A stretch of 9,889 nt of DNA, from the NCBI GenBank assembly GCA_016650315.1, contig JAENVZ010000129.1, forward strand, positions 1 to 9,889, given 5' to 3'. Origin of the DNA: Alphaproteobacteria bacterium. GTDB taxonomy: Bacteria > Pseudomonadota > Alphaproteobacteria > Sphingomonadales > Sphingomonadaceae. Within the stretch, counting starts at the first letter, position 1. Every line of letters begins with the position of its first letter. This document shows, piece by piece, positions 1 through 7,330 of this stretch. Both the position numbers and the translations under genes were made by a program. Under the pieces are notes generated by a model. It saw only the letters and a list, made by a program, of their open reading frames with translations. It made no database searches and was not told where the DNA came from.

Positions 1-239
1 CCTTGTGATAGTGAAAGGGTGCGGTAAGAGCGCACCGCGGCCCCGGCAACGGGGACGGCATGGTAAACCCCACCGGGAGCAAGACCGAATAGGGGCGGCG
101 CGGGGAGCAATCCCCAGGCTATTTCGGCCCAGACCGCCCGGGTTGGTTGCTTGAGCCGTGCAGCAATGTACGGCCTAGAGGAATGGTCGCCTATCCTTCG
201 CAAGAAGGTGGACAGAACCCGGCTTACAGACCCTCTGGC
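1..239 (+). ncRNA. rnpB: RNase P RNA, 3' portion (5' end outside window)
   Basis: This is the catalytic RNA of ribonuclease P, which removes 5' leaders from tRNA precursors. The visible part carries the conserved bacterial type A landmarks in order: the GAAAGGGTGCGGTAAGAG segment followed by GCGCACCGC near 13-39, the GGGAGCAAGACCGAATAGGG segment near 76-95, AGAGGAATGGTCGCC near 177-191, and the closing ACAGAACCCGGCTTACAG near 212-229. The last bases (GACCCTCTGG) would form the 3' strand of terminal helix P1, whose partner lies upstream of the window. The 3' end is therefore estimated to within a few bases. A short weak stem, GGGACC-TTCT-GGTCTT at 251-266, follows without a T-run and is not a convincing terminator. 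The strand follows from the direction of these motifs. Confidence 0.95.
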
Positions 240-296
240 AATATTCCCTTGGGACCTTCTGGTCTTCATGGGGCATTGACGCTAAATTGGGTATCT

Positions 297-833
297 ATGA
301 CACGATCGACACGATCCAATGACTGGGGCTTTCCCCGCTGGCGCGGCTATGGTTCGGCGCGCGAGGCGCAGCAAGTGCGTCTGTGCGACCGACATGGTTG
401 CGATTCGTCGGGGAACTGCCCCGCGCCCAAATCGCCCAACAGCCCGGAACGCTGGTATTTCTGCGCTGAACATGCCGCTGAATATAACCGGAACTGGGAT
501 TATTTTCAGGGGCTGGATGCTGAAGAGGCGGCGAAGCGCGAGGCCGATGAACGGCGTGACGCAAGCGGTTTTCAAGGCAGTGGCTATTATGGTTGGGGCG
601 GGCCGGGGGATGGCTGCCGGTCGCGTGATGAAATGCGTGCGCTTGGCGTGCTCGAACTGGAAAGCGAAGCCGATTTTGAAGCCGTGAAGAAAAGCTGGCG
701 GCGGCTCGCCAAAGAAAATCACCCGGATGTGAAGCCCGGCGATGCTGAAGCCGCGGTCCGGTTTCAAACTATTCAGGCGGCCTATGAAGTCCTGAAAACC
801 GCCGAAGAGCGGCGGGAGTGGCGACCCGAATAA
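297..833 (+). CDS. Small J-domain (DnaJ-like) protein with N-terminal Cys/His cluster
   Basis: This 178-residue protein has a C-terminal J domain (about residues 118-178) with the HPD signature at 142-144, the loop that stimulates Hsp70 (DnaK) ATPase. A helix IV-like segment (RFQTIQAAYEVL) follows. The N-terminal third has Cys30, Cys35, Cys41, Cys56 and His59 around an APKSP segment. This resembles alphaproteobacterial J-domain proteins with a possible small metal-binding module before the J domain. There is no Gly/Phe linker or DnaJ zinc-finger domain, so it is a specialised co-chaperone and not DnaJ itself. The frame is open back to position 147, but that upstream part lies inside the RNase P RNA, so the ATG at 297 is chosen. 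No clear ribosome binding site precedes it. The Hsp70 partner role is family knowledge; the client is unknown. Confidence 0.85.
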   Translation: MTRSTRSNDWGFPRWRGYGSAREAQQVRLCDRHGCDSSGNCPAPKSPNSPERWYFCAEHAAEYNRNWDYFQGLDAEEAAKREADERRDASGFQGSGYYGWGGPGDGCRSRDEMRALGVLELESEADFEAVKKSWRRLAKENHPDVKPGDAEAAVRFQTIQAAYEVLKTAEERREWRPE

Positions 834-894
834 TGGGAATTGTGCAAAATCGGCTATGATGCCAGGAATATTGGTATCGCTCCCGGACTTGCTG

Positions 895-909
895 TATTGC
901 ACCGCAATA
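895..909. repeat. Inverted repeat TATTGC-ACC-GCAATA at the patatin start
   Basis: This is a perfect 6-bp inverted repeat with a 3-bp centre, ending on the A of the presumed ATG. The core TTGC-N3-GCAA resembles the TGC-rich half-sites described for PhaR-type regulators of polyhydroxybutyrate genes. That would suit an operon containing 3-hydroxybutyrate dehydrogenase. The link is inference from recalled consensus, and short palindromes arise by chance. If the lipase actually starts at the upstream TTG, the repeat would lie inside the coding sequence. Confidence 0.3.
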
Positions 910-2087
910 TGGACCATCGAATAAAACAGCCCTCGCGTGTTTCCAACTCGCCCTTGCCGCTACCCGATCAGGTGGCGTTGGTGTTGCAGGGCGGCGGCGC
1001 GCTGGGTTCCTATCAGGCGGGTGTCTATGAGGCGCTGCACGATCGGGCGATAAAGGTCGATTGGGTCGCGGGCATTTCAATCGGTGCGATCAATGCGGCG
1101 ATCATCGCGGGTAATCCACCCCATGATCGGATCGCGAAATTGCATCAGTTCTGGCAAAAAATGAGCGGCGGCCTGCCCAATTTTTGGCTTCCTGAGGAGC
1201 ACAATATTCGGGAGGCGGTGCATCTGACGGCAGCAATGGCGGTGGCCGCCTTTGGCGTTCCCGGATTCTTTCGCCCCCACATGCTCCCGGCTATGCTGGC
1301 CCCGGAGGGCAGCATGAACGCCATCAGCTACTATGACACGACGCCGCTGGTCGATACCCTCAACGATCTGGTGGATTGGGATCTGCTGAATCACGGCGAG
1401 GTCCGTTTCTCGGTCGGCGCTGTCCATGTGACGAGTGGGAATTTCGTCTATTTCGACAATCACGATCCCCATTGGCGCGGCAGGATCGACGCACGGCACA
1501 TCATGGCCTCGGGCGCGTTGCCGCCGGGTCTTGCGCCGGTCGAAATAGACGGTGAATTCTACTGGGACGGCGGCTTGGTCAGCAATACGCCGCTGTCCCA
1601 TGTGCTCGATAGCCTGAAGGGCGATCTGTTGCTGTTTCAGGTCGATCTTTTTCCAGCTGAAGGGCCGATGCCCAGGCAATTGACGGACGTGTGGTCGCGA
1701 CTGAAGGACATTCAATATAGCAGCCGTACCCGACAGGTCACCGACCAGTTTCTGCGCCGATACCGCGAACATGACCTGATCCGCAAGCTGCTGACGAAAC
1801 TTCCGCCCGAACTGCAGGATGATCCCGCCGTCATCGCGCTCAGGGGCCTCAATCATTCGGGCGCGGTGAATATCGTTCATCTCATATACCGCAGCCATGC
1901 GTGGGAAGGCGGCGCCCGCGATTTTGAATTTTCACGCGCGACCATGCTTGATCATTGGGCGCAGGGTCATGAAGCGGTAGACGGCGTCATGTGCGAGGGC
2001 GATCTCATCGCGCAGAATATCGTCAACGGGCAATCTGCGACCTTCGATCTCGATCGACCGGGCCATCTTAAGGAGAAAAAGGCATGA
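909..2087 (+). CDS. Patatin-like phospholipase with DUF3734 C-terminus
   Basis: This is a 392-residue predicted serine lipid hydrolase. The patatin fold is marked by the oxyanion-hole glycine motif GGGALG (28-33), the nucleophile elbow GISIG with Ser57, and the dyad aspartate in WDGG (Asp220). The region after about residue 265 matches the DUF3734 extension typical of this bacterial subgroup. There is no signal peptide, so it is probably cytoplasmic or peripheral to membranes or granules. The start is uncertain. ATG 909 puts about 20 residues before the conserved core, but no good ribosome binding site precedes it, and the frame is open to a TTG at 840. The stop overlaps the next gene (ATGA at 2084-2087), and that gene is a 3-hydroxybutyrate dehydrogenase. 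An inferred role is therefore release of acyl or 3-hydroxybutyryl units from lipid or polyhydroxybutyrate. The substrate is unproven. Confidence 0.9.
   Translation: MDHRIKQPSRVSNSPLPLPDQVALVLQGGGALGSYQAGVYEALHDRAIKVDWVAGISIGAINAAIIAGNPPHDRIAKLHQFWQKMSGGLPNFWLPEEHNIREAVHLTAAMAVAAFGVPGFFRPHMLPAMLAPEGSMNAISYYDTTPLVDTLNDLVDWDLLNHGEVRFSVGAVHVTSGNFVYFDNHDPHWRGRIDARHIMASGALPPGLAPVEIDGEFYWDGGLVSNTPLSHVLDSLKGDLLLFQVDLFPAEGPMPRQLTDVWSRLKDIQYSSRTRQVTDQFLRRYREHDLIRKLLTKLPPELQDDPAVIALRGLNHSGAVNIVHLIYRSHAWEGGARDFEFSRATMLDHWAQGHEAVDGVMCEGDLIAQNIVNGQSATFDLDRPGHLKEKKA
2068..2075 (+). promoter_or_regulatory. Strong ribosome binding site (TTAAGGAG) for 3-hydroxybutyrate dehydrogenase
   Basis: This near-consensus Shine-Dalgarno sequence lies inside the 3' end of the patatin gene, 8 nt before ATG 2084 and 11 nt before ATG 2087. 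The spacing favours 2084. It shows that the dehydrogenase can be translated by independent initiation as well as by coupling to the gene before it. Confidence 0.75.
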
Positions 2088-2869
2088 TGCTGAAAGGCAA
2101 GACGGCGCTTATCACTGGCTCAACCTCCGGGATCGGGCTTGGCTATGCCAAGGTGCTGGCCGCTGAGGGCGCCAATATCATTATCAATGGCTTTGGCGAT
2201 GCGGACGCCATTGAGGCGGAGCGGAAAGGTCTGGAAGGGCTGAGCGGCGCGCGTGCGTTGTACAGCGGCGCCGACCTGACCAATGTGAATGCTATTGAAG
2301 AGATGATGGCGATGGCTGCCGAGGCTTTTGGTGGGGTGGACATCCTCATCAACAATGCGGGCGTGCAGCATGTCGCCCCGGTTGAGGAATTTCCGGTCGA
2401 TAAATGGAACCTGATTATTGCGCTCAACCTCAATGCCGCCTTTCACACGATACGCCTCGTTTTGCCCTATATGAAGGAACGGAAATGGGGGCGGATCATC
2501 CAGACGGCATCGGCCCATTCACTAACCGCTTCACCCTTTAAAGCCGCCTATGTGACCGCAAAGCATGGCCTTGCGGGCTTGACCAAGACAGTGGCGCTGG
2601 AAACAGCCACCTTTGGCATTACCGCCAATTGCATCAGCCCTGGCTATGTCTGGACGCCGCTTGTCGAAAACCAGATCCCCGACACAATGAAGGCGCGCAA
2701 CATGACGCGTGAGCAGGTCATGAATGATGTTCTGCTCGCCGGACAGCCCACCAAGCAATTCGTGACGGTCGAACAGATCGCTGCAACTGCGCTTTTCCTG
2801 TGCGGGGAAGCCGCAAGCAACATCACCGGCGCCAATATTTCAGTCGATGGTGGCTGGACCGCTCAATGA
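2084..2869 (+). CDS. bdhA: 3-hydroxybutyrate dehydrogenase (SDR family)
   Basis: This 261-residue short-chain dehydrogenase/reductase is predicted to interconvert D-3-hydroxybutyrate and acetoacetate with NAD(H), the step after depolymerisation of polyhydroxybutyrate. The Rossmann cofactor loop is TGSTSGIG (11-18), and NNAG is at 90-93. The catalytic triad is Ser143 (in the ASAHS segment), Tyr156 and Lys160 (YVTAK). The segment around PGYVWTPLVENQIPD and the C-terminal SVDGGWTAQ are very like known bacterial 3-hydroxybutyrate dehydrogenases, and the length matches the family. ATG 2084 overlaps the patatin stop, and a second in-frame ATG directly follows it. Its own stop overlaps the start of the amidohydrolase gene (ATGA at 2866-2869). 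Specific function is well supported by motif content compared with generic SDRs, but acetoacetyl-CoA reductase-like relatives were not excluded by alignment. Confidence 0.92.
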   Translation: MMLKGKTALITGSTSGIGLGYAKVLAAEGANIIINGFGDADAIEAERKGLEGLSGARALYSGADLTNVNAIEEMMAMAAEAFGGVDILINNAGVQHVAPVEEFPVDKWNLIIALNLNAAFHTIRLVLPYMKERKWGRIIQTASAHSLTASPFKAAYVTAKHGLAGLTKTVALETATFGITANCISPGYVWTPLVENQIPDTMKARNMTREQVMNDVLLAGQPTKQFVTVEQIAATALFLCGEAASNITGANISVDGGWTAQ

Positions 2870-4191
2870 TCCGGGGAAGCAACCGGACATTTGGCCTTGT
2901 GCTGGCCTTGCCTCTGCTCATCTCTGCGCCCGCGACAGCCGATACGCTGTCGGACACGGTAAAGGCCGATATGCCCTCGCTGATGCAGCTTTACCGCCAA
3001 TTGCACGCCAACCCCGAATTGAGCTTCCATGAGGTGAATACTGCCGCGATGCTGGCGGCGCAGGCGCGCAAACTGGGTTTTGCCGTGACCGAGAAGGTCG
3101 GTGGAACCGGCGTTGTTGCTGTGATGACGAACGGTCCCGGCCCGGTGCTGATGATCCGGGCGGACATGGATGCGCTACCGGTCGTCGAACAGACCGGATT
3201 GCCCTTTGCCTCAAAAGTGCGGGCGACGACCGATGAAGGTCTGGAAACGGGCGTCATGCACGCGTGCGGCCATGACACGCATATGTCCGCATGGATCGGA
3301 ACGGCACGGCGTCTGTCGACGATGAAGGATCAATGGTCGGGCACGCTGGTCATGATCCTGCAACCTGCCGAAGAACGCGGCGCGGGTGCGCGGATGATGC
3401 TGGAAGATGGCCTGTTCACCCGCTTCCCCAAGCCTGATTACACCATTGCCTTTCATGATGCCGCCAATCTGGAGGCGGGCAAGATTGCCTATACGCCCGG
3501 CTATGCACTGGCTAATGTGGACAGCGTGGATGTTGTGGTGAAGGGGGTTGGCGGCCACGGCGCTTACCCGCAAACGACAAAAGATCCCATCGTGCTGGCC
3601 AGCCGCATCGTCATGGCGCTGCAAACGCTGGTCAGCCGGGAAATGGACCCGCAGGACCCGGCGGTGGTCACCGTCGGCAGCTTTCACGCCGGTTCCAAAC
3701 ACAATATCATTCCCGACGAAGCAACGCTTTTGCTGACTGTGCGCAGCTATTCCGACGATACGCGGCAAAAACTGCTCGATGGTATCCGGCGTATTGCAAA
3801 GGGCGAAGCGATAGCCGCTGGCATGCCGGACGCATTGTTGCCGACCGTGACCGTGAAAGACGAGTTTACCCCGGCGGCATACAATGTCCCGGCTTTCACC
3901 AGGGAGATGGCGAACATATTTACAGAGCGTTTCGGCAAGGATCGCGTTGCCGAAGTCCCCGCAGTCATGGGTGGAGAGGATTTCGGTCGCTACTATCGTG
4001 CCGACAACCGGATAAAAAGCCTGATCTTCTGGGTCGGCGGCGTGCCGGCGGAAGCAATGGCGAAAGCGGCAAACGGGGAGGTCCAACTGCCCTCATTGCA
4101 TAGTCCATTATGGGCGCCCGATGCCGGGAAGGTGATTTCTACTGCGACAGAAGCCCTCACTGTGGCGGCATTGAATGTTCTGAAAAAATAG
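2866..4191 (+). CDS. Exported M20-family (M20D-like) amidohydrolase
   Basis: This is a 441-residue zinc-dependent amidohydrolase/aminoacylase-type peptidase. Residues 1-25 form a Sec-type signal peptide (basic N-end, hydrophobic core, ATA followed by DT), so it probably acts in the periplasm. Metal-site motifs are HACGHDTH (132-139, with Cys134 and His136), EE at 169-170 in QPAEERGAGA, His197 and His412 in LHSPLW. The lid/dimerisation domain carries GGHGAYP with His231. GGED at 369-372 is also typical. The usual GLHxxP stretch is AFHDAA here. Family members hydrolyse N-acyl amino acids, hippurate or amide-linked conjugates; the substrate here is unknown. The ATG overlaps the dehydrogenase stop by 4 nt with no separate strong ribosome binding site, which suggests translational coupling. 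The frame is open upstream, but starting there would lose the signal peptide and lengthen the overlap. Confidence 0.9.
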   Translation: MIRGSNRTFGLVLALPLLISAPATADTLSDTVKADMPSLMQLYRQLHANPELSFHEVNTAAMLAAQARKLGFAVTEKVGGTGVVAVMTNGPGPVLMIRADMDALPVVEQTGLPFASKVRATTDEGLETGVMHACGHDTHMSAWIGTARRLSTMKDQWSGTLVMILQPAEERGAGARMMLEDGLFTRFPKPDYTIAFHDAANLEAGKIAYTPGYALANVDSVDVVVKGVGGHGAYPQTTKDPIVLASRIVMALQTLVSREMDPQDPAVVTVGSFHAGSKHNIIPDEATLLLTVRSYSDDTRQKLLDGIRRIAKGEAIAAGMPDALLPTVTVKDEFTPAAYNVPAFTREMANIFTERFGKDRVAEVPAVMGGEDFGRYYRADNRIKSLIFWVGGVPAEAMAKAANGEVQLPSLHSPLWAPDAGKVISTATEALTVAALNVLKK

Positions 4192-4195
4192 GGGG

Positions 4196-4375
4196 TTATT
4201 TTCCTTTTCGTACCTGCTGTTTCTGTCGTCCCTTCAGATCAGCAAGGATCGCCAGTTTACGCGCATCGCTTGCCGGACCCCATTCGACGATTTCCTTGAT
4301 CGTGCGTGCGCAACCGATGCACCATCCGGTGTTATCGTCGATCGTACAGATCCGGTTGCAGGGCGATGTAATCAC
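4196..4375 (-). CDS. DUF1289 small Cys-rich protein, coupled to priA
   Basis: This 59-residue gene is read on the minus strand. It carries four cysteines in the DUF1289 pattern: Cys6 and Cys10 (SPCNRIC), then Cys19 and Cys22 (GWCIGC). A conserved-looking segment follows (ARTIKEIVEW), then a basic tail (QKQQVRKGK). The pattern suggests a small metal-binding protein; the family's function is unknown to me. The start is GTG at 4375-4373, overlapping the priA stop (GTGA). In the same frame a TAG lies only three codons upstream, so no longer version is possible. It is probably expressed from the priA transcript by re-initiation. Its stop lies 4 nt from the stop of the convergent amidohydrolase gene. 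Its small size makes it easy to miss. Confidence 0.85.
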   Translation of the reverse strand: MITSPCNRICTIDDNTGWCIGCARTIKEIVEWGPASDARKLAILADLKGRQKQQVRKGK

Positions 4376-6537
4376 AGGAAACTATAGGGATCTACATCGA
4401 CGCTGACCCGCGTGCCGCGCGACCACTTCAATGCGCCCAGCCATGCGCGGATGACCGTCTGCACATCCAATGCCCGCTGCGCATGGACCAGCAAGCGGTG
4501 CCGGTGTCGTCCGCGCAGGACCGCAAGTGGTGCGGGCGCAGGGCCATAAACTGACATGCCCTCGACATTGGGCGCGGTACGACCGATCAGGCGTGCGGTC
4601 TCCAACGCGTCCTCGGGCGTTTCCGACGATATGACGATAGCGGCAAAACGGCCAAAGGGCGGAGCATGGGCGCGACGGCGGCTCTGCGTTTCGGCAGCGT
4701 AAAAGCCTTCGGTATCGCCATTGACCAACGCCTTGATGACCGGCGTGCCGGGGCAACGTGTCTGGATGAAGACGCGGCCAGGCTTTTCGCCGCGCCCCGC
4801 GCGCCCCGAAACCTGCGCTATTTGCTGGAATGTGCGTTCCGACGCACGCAAATCGCCGCCCTCCAGACCCAGATCGGCGTCGATGACGCCCACCAGCGTC
4901 AGGTTGGGGAAGTGATAGCCCTTGGTGACAAGCTGCGTGCCGACAATGATGTCGATGTCGCCGGCTTCCATACTGCGCACAAATTCGGCGGCTTTGGCGG
5001 GCGACCATAATGTGTCGGACGTGACGACGGCGGTGCGCGCTTGCGGGAAAAGCTGCGCCACCTCATCGGCAATGCGCTCGACACCGGGGCCGCAGGCGAC
5101 CAGTGCGTCCTCTTCCTTGCATTCCGGGCAGGCGCGGGGGGTAGGGATGACATGCCCGCAATGGTGGCAGGCGAGGCGGCGGGTCAGGCGATGTTCCACC
5201 ATCCAGGCGGTGCAGTTGGGGCACTGGAAACGGTATCCACAATGACGGCATAGCGTCAGTGGCGCATAGCCCCGCCGGTTGAGGAACAACAGCGCCTGTT
5301 CCCCTTTTTCCAGCACTTCGTCCATCGCCAGGACCAGCTTTGGTGCGATCCAGCGGCCCCGTTCGGGCGGTTCGCGGGTCATGTCAATGGCTTCAATCTG
5401 CGGCAATTGCGCGCCACCAAAGCGGGTTGGCAGCTTGATTTCCCGGTATCGCCCGATCTCCACCTGTTGCCGTGTCTCAATGGCGGGCGTGGCCGAAGCC
5501 AGCACCACCGGGCATTTCTCCAGCAATCCCCGCATCACCGCCACATCGCGGGCGTGATAATGGACGCCGTCTTCCTGCTTGAAGCTGGTTTCATGCGCTT
5601 CATCGACGACGATCAGGCCGGGATCGGCATAGGGCAGGAACAGTGCGGAGCGCGCCCCGACGACCACTTTTGCCTGACCGGTGGCGATGGCCCGCCAGGC
5701 CCGTCGCCGTTCGGATTGCCGCAATCCGCTGTGCCATGCGACCGGTGTGACGCCGAAACGCTTTTCGAACCGTTGCAGGAAAGGTTCGGTCAGGGCGATT
5801 TCGGGCAGCAGGATCAACACCTGCTTGCCCATACGCAAAGCTTGCGCAATTGCCTCGAAATAGACCTCGGTCTTGCCGGAACCGGTGACGCCATCAAGCA
5901 AAAAGGTCTGAAAATCCTGCGCCCGCACGGCCTCGACCAGTTCGCTTGCTGCCACGTCCTGTGCATCGCTCAGTTCGGGCGGCGCGAAATCGGGGTTGGG
6001 GGCAGGGAAGGGCGTATCGATGTCCACCGCGACCGCTTCCAGCGCGCCTGCCTTTACAAGGCCGCGGATGATGGCATCGGACACATCGGCGATCAGCGCC
6101 AGTTCGCGGATCAGCCCCTGCCGCGTACCGATCCGTTCCAGTGCTTGTGCACGTTTGTCGGTCAGGCGATCTGGCGCGCTACCCGTCGCACGATATTTCA
6201 TAACCGTCCGCCCGCCCTCCAGCGCGGCAGAGGATGACAGCGTCATACGCAACACCTCGGCGGGTGGTGCAAGGTAATAGTCCGCCGTCCATTCAATCAA
6301 CCGCCGTAAGGGCGCGCGCAATGGTGGAACGTCGAGCACGTCCAGCAACGGACGGAGGCGATTGTCGCCAACAGTTTCAACGTCAAAGCGGTCTTCTTCC
6401 CATACAACGCCGATAATTTTTCGGGGACCGAGTGGCGCGATGACAATGCTGCCATGTTCGACCTCCATGCCTTGCGGCACGCGATAGTCGAGCGGTCCAA
6501 TGGCGGCATTGAGAAGAAGGACGCGGGCGCGAGTCAT
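4372..6537 (-). CDS. priA: Primosomal protein N' (replication restart helicase PriA)
   Basis: This 721-residue protein is close to the usual PriA length. PriA recognises stalled or repaired forks and reloads the replicative helicase. The N-terminal DNA-binding part (about 1-110, starting TRARVLLLNAAIGPLDYRVP) is followed by an SF2 helicase with Walker A GVTGSGKT (216-223) and DEAH (312-315). Eight cysteines sit as CxxC-x5-CxxC and CxxC-x9-CxxC (430, 433, 439, 442, 457, 460, 470, 473), the PriA zinc-binding insert. Further helicase motifs include GTQLVTKGYHFPN and SGRAGRGEKPGR. The ATG at 6537 gives the canonical N-terminus. The last codon is followed by TGA, which is part of a GTGA overlap with the DUF1289 gene. 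It is divergent from the transaldolase gene across 121 bp. Confidence 0.97.
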   Translation of the reverse strand: MTRARVLLLNAAIGPLDYRVPQGMEVEHGSIVIAPLGPRKIIGVVWEEDRFDVETVGDNRLRPLLDVLDVPPLRAPLRRLIEWTADYYLAPPAEVLRMTLSSSAALEGGRTVMKYRATGSAPDRLTDKRAQALERIGTRQGLIRELALIADVSDAIIRGLVKAGALEAVAVDIDTPFPAPNPDFAPPELSDAQDVAASELVEAVRAQDFQTFLLDGVTGSGKTEVYFEAIAQALRMGKQVLILLPEIALTEPFLQRFEKRFGVTPVAWHSGLRQSERRRAWRAIATGQAKVVVGARSALFLPYADPGLIVVDEAHETSFKQEDGVHYHARDVAVMRGLLEKCPVVLASATPAIETRQQVEIGRYREIKLPTRFGGAQLPQIEAIDMTREPPERGRWIAPKLVLAMDEVLEKGEQALLFLNRRGYAPLTLCRHCGYRFQCPNCTAWMVEHRLTRRLACHHCGHVIPTPRACPECKEEDALVACGPGVERIADEVAQLFPQARTAVVTSDTLWSPAKAAEFVRSMEAGDIDIIVGTQLVTKGYHFPNLTLVGVIDADLGLEGGDLRASERTFQQIAQVSGRAGRGEKPGRVFIQTRCPGTPVIKALVNGDTEGFYAAETQSRRRAHAPPFGRFAAIVISSETPEDALETARLIGRTAPNVEGMSVYGPAPAPLAVLRGRHRHRLLVHAQRALDVQTVIRAWLGALKWSRGTRVSVDVDPYSFL

Positions 6538-6615
6538 GCGCCTTCGTTAGCGGCTGATGATGGAAAAGGAAAAGAGGGAGGAAATCCTGCCCTTACCGCA
6601 CCGGCGCACCGGCGC

Positions 6616-6621
6616 TATAGA
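6616..6621 (+). promoter_or_regulatory. Possible -10 element (TATAGA) for the transaldolase gene
   Basis: TATAGA lies 37 nt before the ATG at 6659, in the 121-bp divergent gap. A poor -35 match (CTTACC) sits 18 nt upstream. Between them is a tandem GCACCGGC repeat (6598-6613). Position and sequence fit a transcription start just upstream of the gene, but the -35 match is weak, so this is tentative. No clear promoter for priA was identified in the same gap. Confidence 0.3.
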
Positions 6622-6658
6622 CGGGCCAACGAATCGCTCCGCCAACCGAGAGGCCGCC

Positions 6659-7312
6659 ATGAAATTTTTCGTCGATACCGCAGACATCAAGGACATTACC
6701 GAACTCGCCGCGACCGGCCTGCTGGATGGCGTCACCACCAACCCTTCGTTGATCCACAAATCGGGTCGCAAATTTCTGGAAGTGGTGGAGGAGATTTGCG
6801 GCATCGTCGATGGCCCGGTGTCGGCTGAAGTCGTCGCGCTCGACCATGAAACCATGATGAAGGAAGCCGCCATCCTGCGAAAAATCGCCGATAATGTTGC
6901 GATCAAGGTGCCGTTGACGATTGACGGCCTGAAAACCTGCAAGGCGCTGACCAGCGACGGCTGCATGGTGAATGTCACTTTGTGCTTTTCGGCCAATCAG
7001 GCGCTGCTGGCGGCAAAGGCGGGCGCAACCTTCATTTCGCCCTTCGTCGGACGTCATGACGATAATGGGCAGGACGGCATGCAGTTGATCGAGGACATCC
7101 GCCTCATCTACGACAATTATAATTTTTCCACCGAAATTCTGGTTGCATCCATCCGCCACCCGATCCACGTGCTGCAATCAGCGAAGATCGGCGCTGACGT
7201 CGCCACCATGCCGCCCGCCGTCATCAAGTCGCTGTTCAATCACGTACTGACGGAAAAGGGTATCGCCGGGTTCCTGGCCGATTGGGAAAAGACAGGCCAG
7301 ACGATCGGATGA
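6659..7312 (+). CDS. fsa: Small transaldolase (FSA/TalC/MipB family)
   Basis: This 217-residue class I aldolase belongs to the fructose-6-phosphate aldolase/small transaldolase family. Features in order are DTADIKDI at 6-13, GVTTNPSL at 24-31, the Schiff-base lysine Lys83 in IKVPLT, SPFVGR at 127-132, and the C-terminal phosphate-binding and helical region ([19 protein letters not shown]). From family knowledge, true fructose-6-phosphate aldolases carry Gln and Tyr where transaldolases carry Glu and Phe. Here the matching residues appear to be Glu57 (SAEVV) and Phe129 (SPFVGR). I therefore infer transaldolase activity in the non-oxidative pentose phosphate pathway, although automatic annotation would often say fructose-6-phosphate aldolase. 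ATG 6659 is preceded by GAGAGG with a 5-nt gap. The frame is open to 6557, but homology begins at MKFFVDTAD. Confidence 0.93.
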   Translation: MKFFVDTADIKDITELAATGLLDGVTTNPSLIHKSGRKFLEVVEEICGIVDGPVSAEVVALDHETMMKEAAILRKIADNVAIKVPLTIDGLKTCKALTSDGCMVNVTLCFSANQALLAAKAGATFISPFVGRHDDNGQDGMQLIEDIRLIYDNYNFSTEILVASIRHPIHVLQSAKIGADVATMPPAVIKSLFNHVLTEKGIAGFLADWEKTGQTIG

Positions 7313-7330
7313 TTTTCTGAAACTGGGATA

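Noticed and set aside
147..296. Upstream extension of the J-domain protein by 50 residues
   Set aside because: This stretch is the 3' domain of the RNase P RNA, and the extension has no J-domain-family character; ATG 297 is the sensible start.
1077..1898. Long open frame antisense to the patatin gene
   Set aside because: It is a shadow of the patatin codons, lacks recognisable motifs, and the opposite strand has intact catalytic motifs.
3211..4086. Long open frame antisense to the amidohydrolase gene (291 codons)
   Set aside because: It is Cys/His/Arg-rich with no family resemblance and lies wholly within a well-supported M20 gene; it arises from codon bias on the other strand.
5407..6237. 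Long plus-strand open frame inside priA (276 codons)
   Set aside because: It is antisense to the PriA helicase core, with no motif or ribosome binding site.
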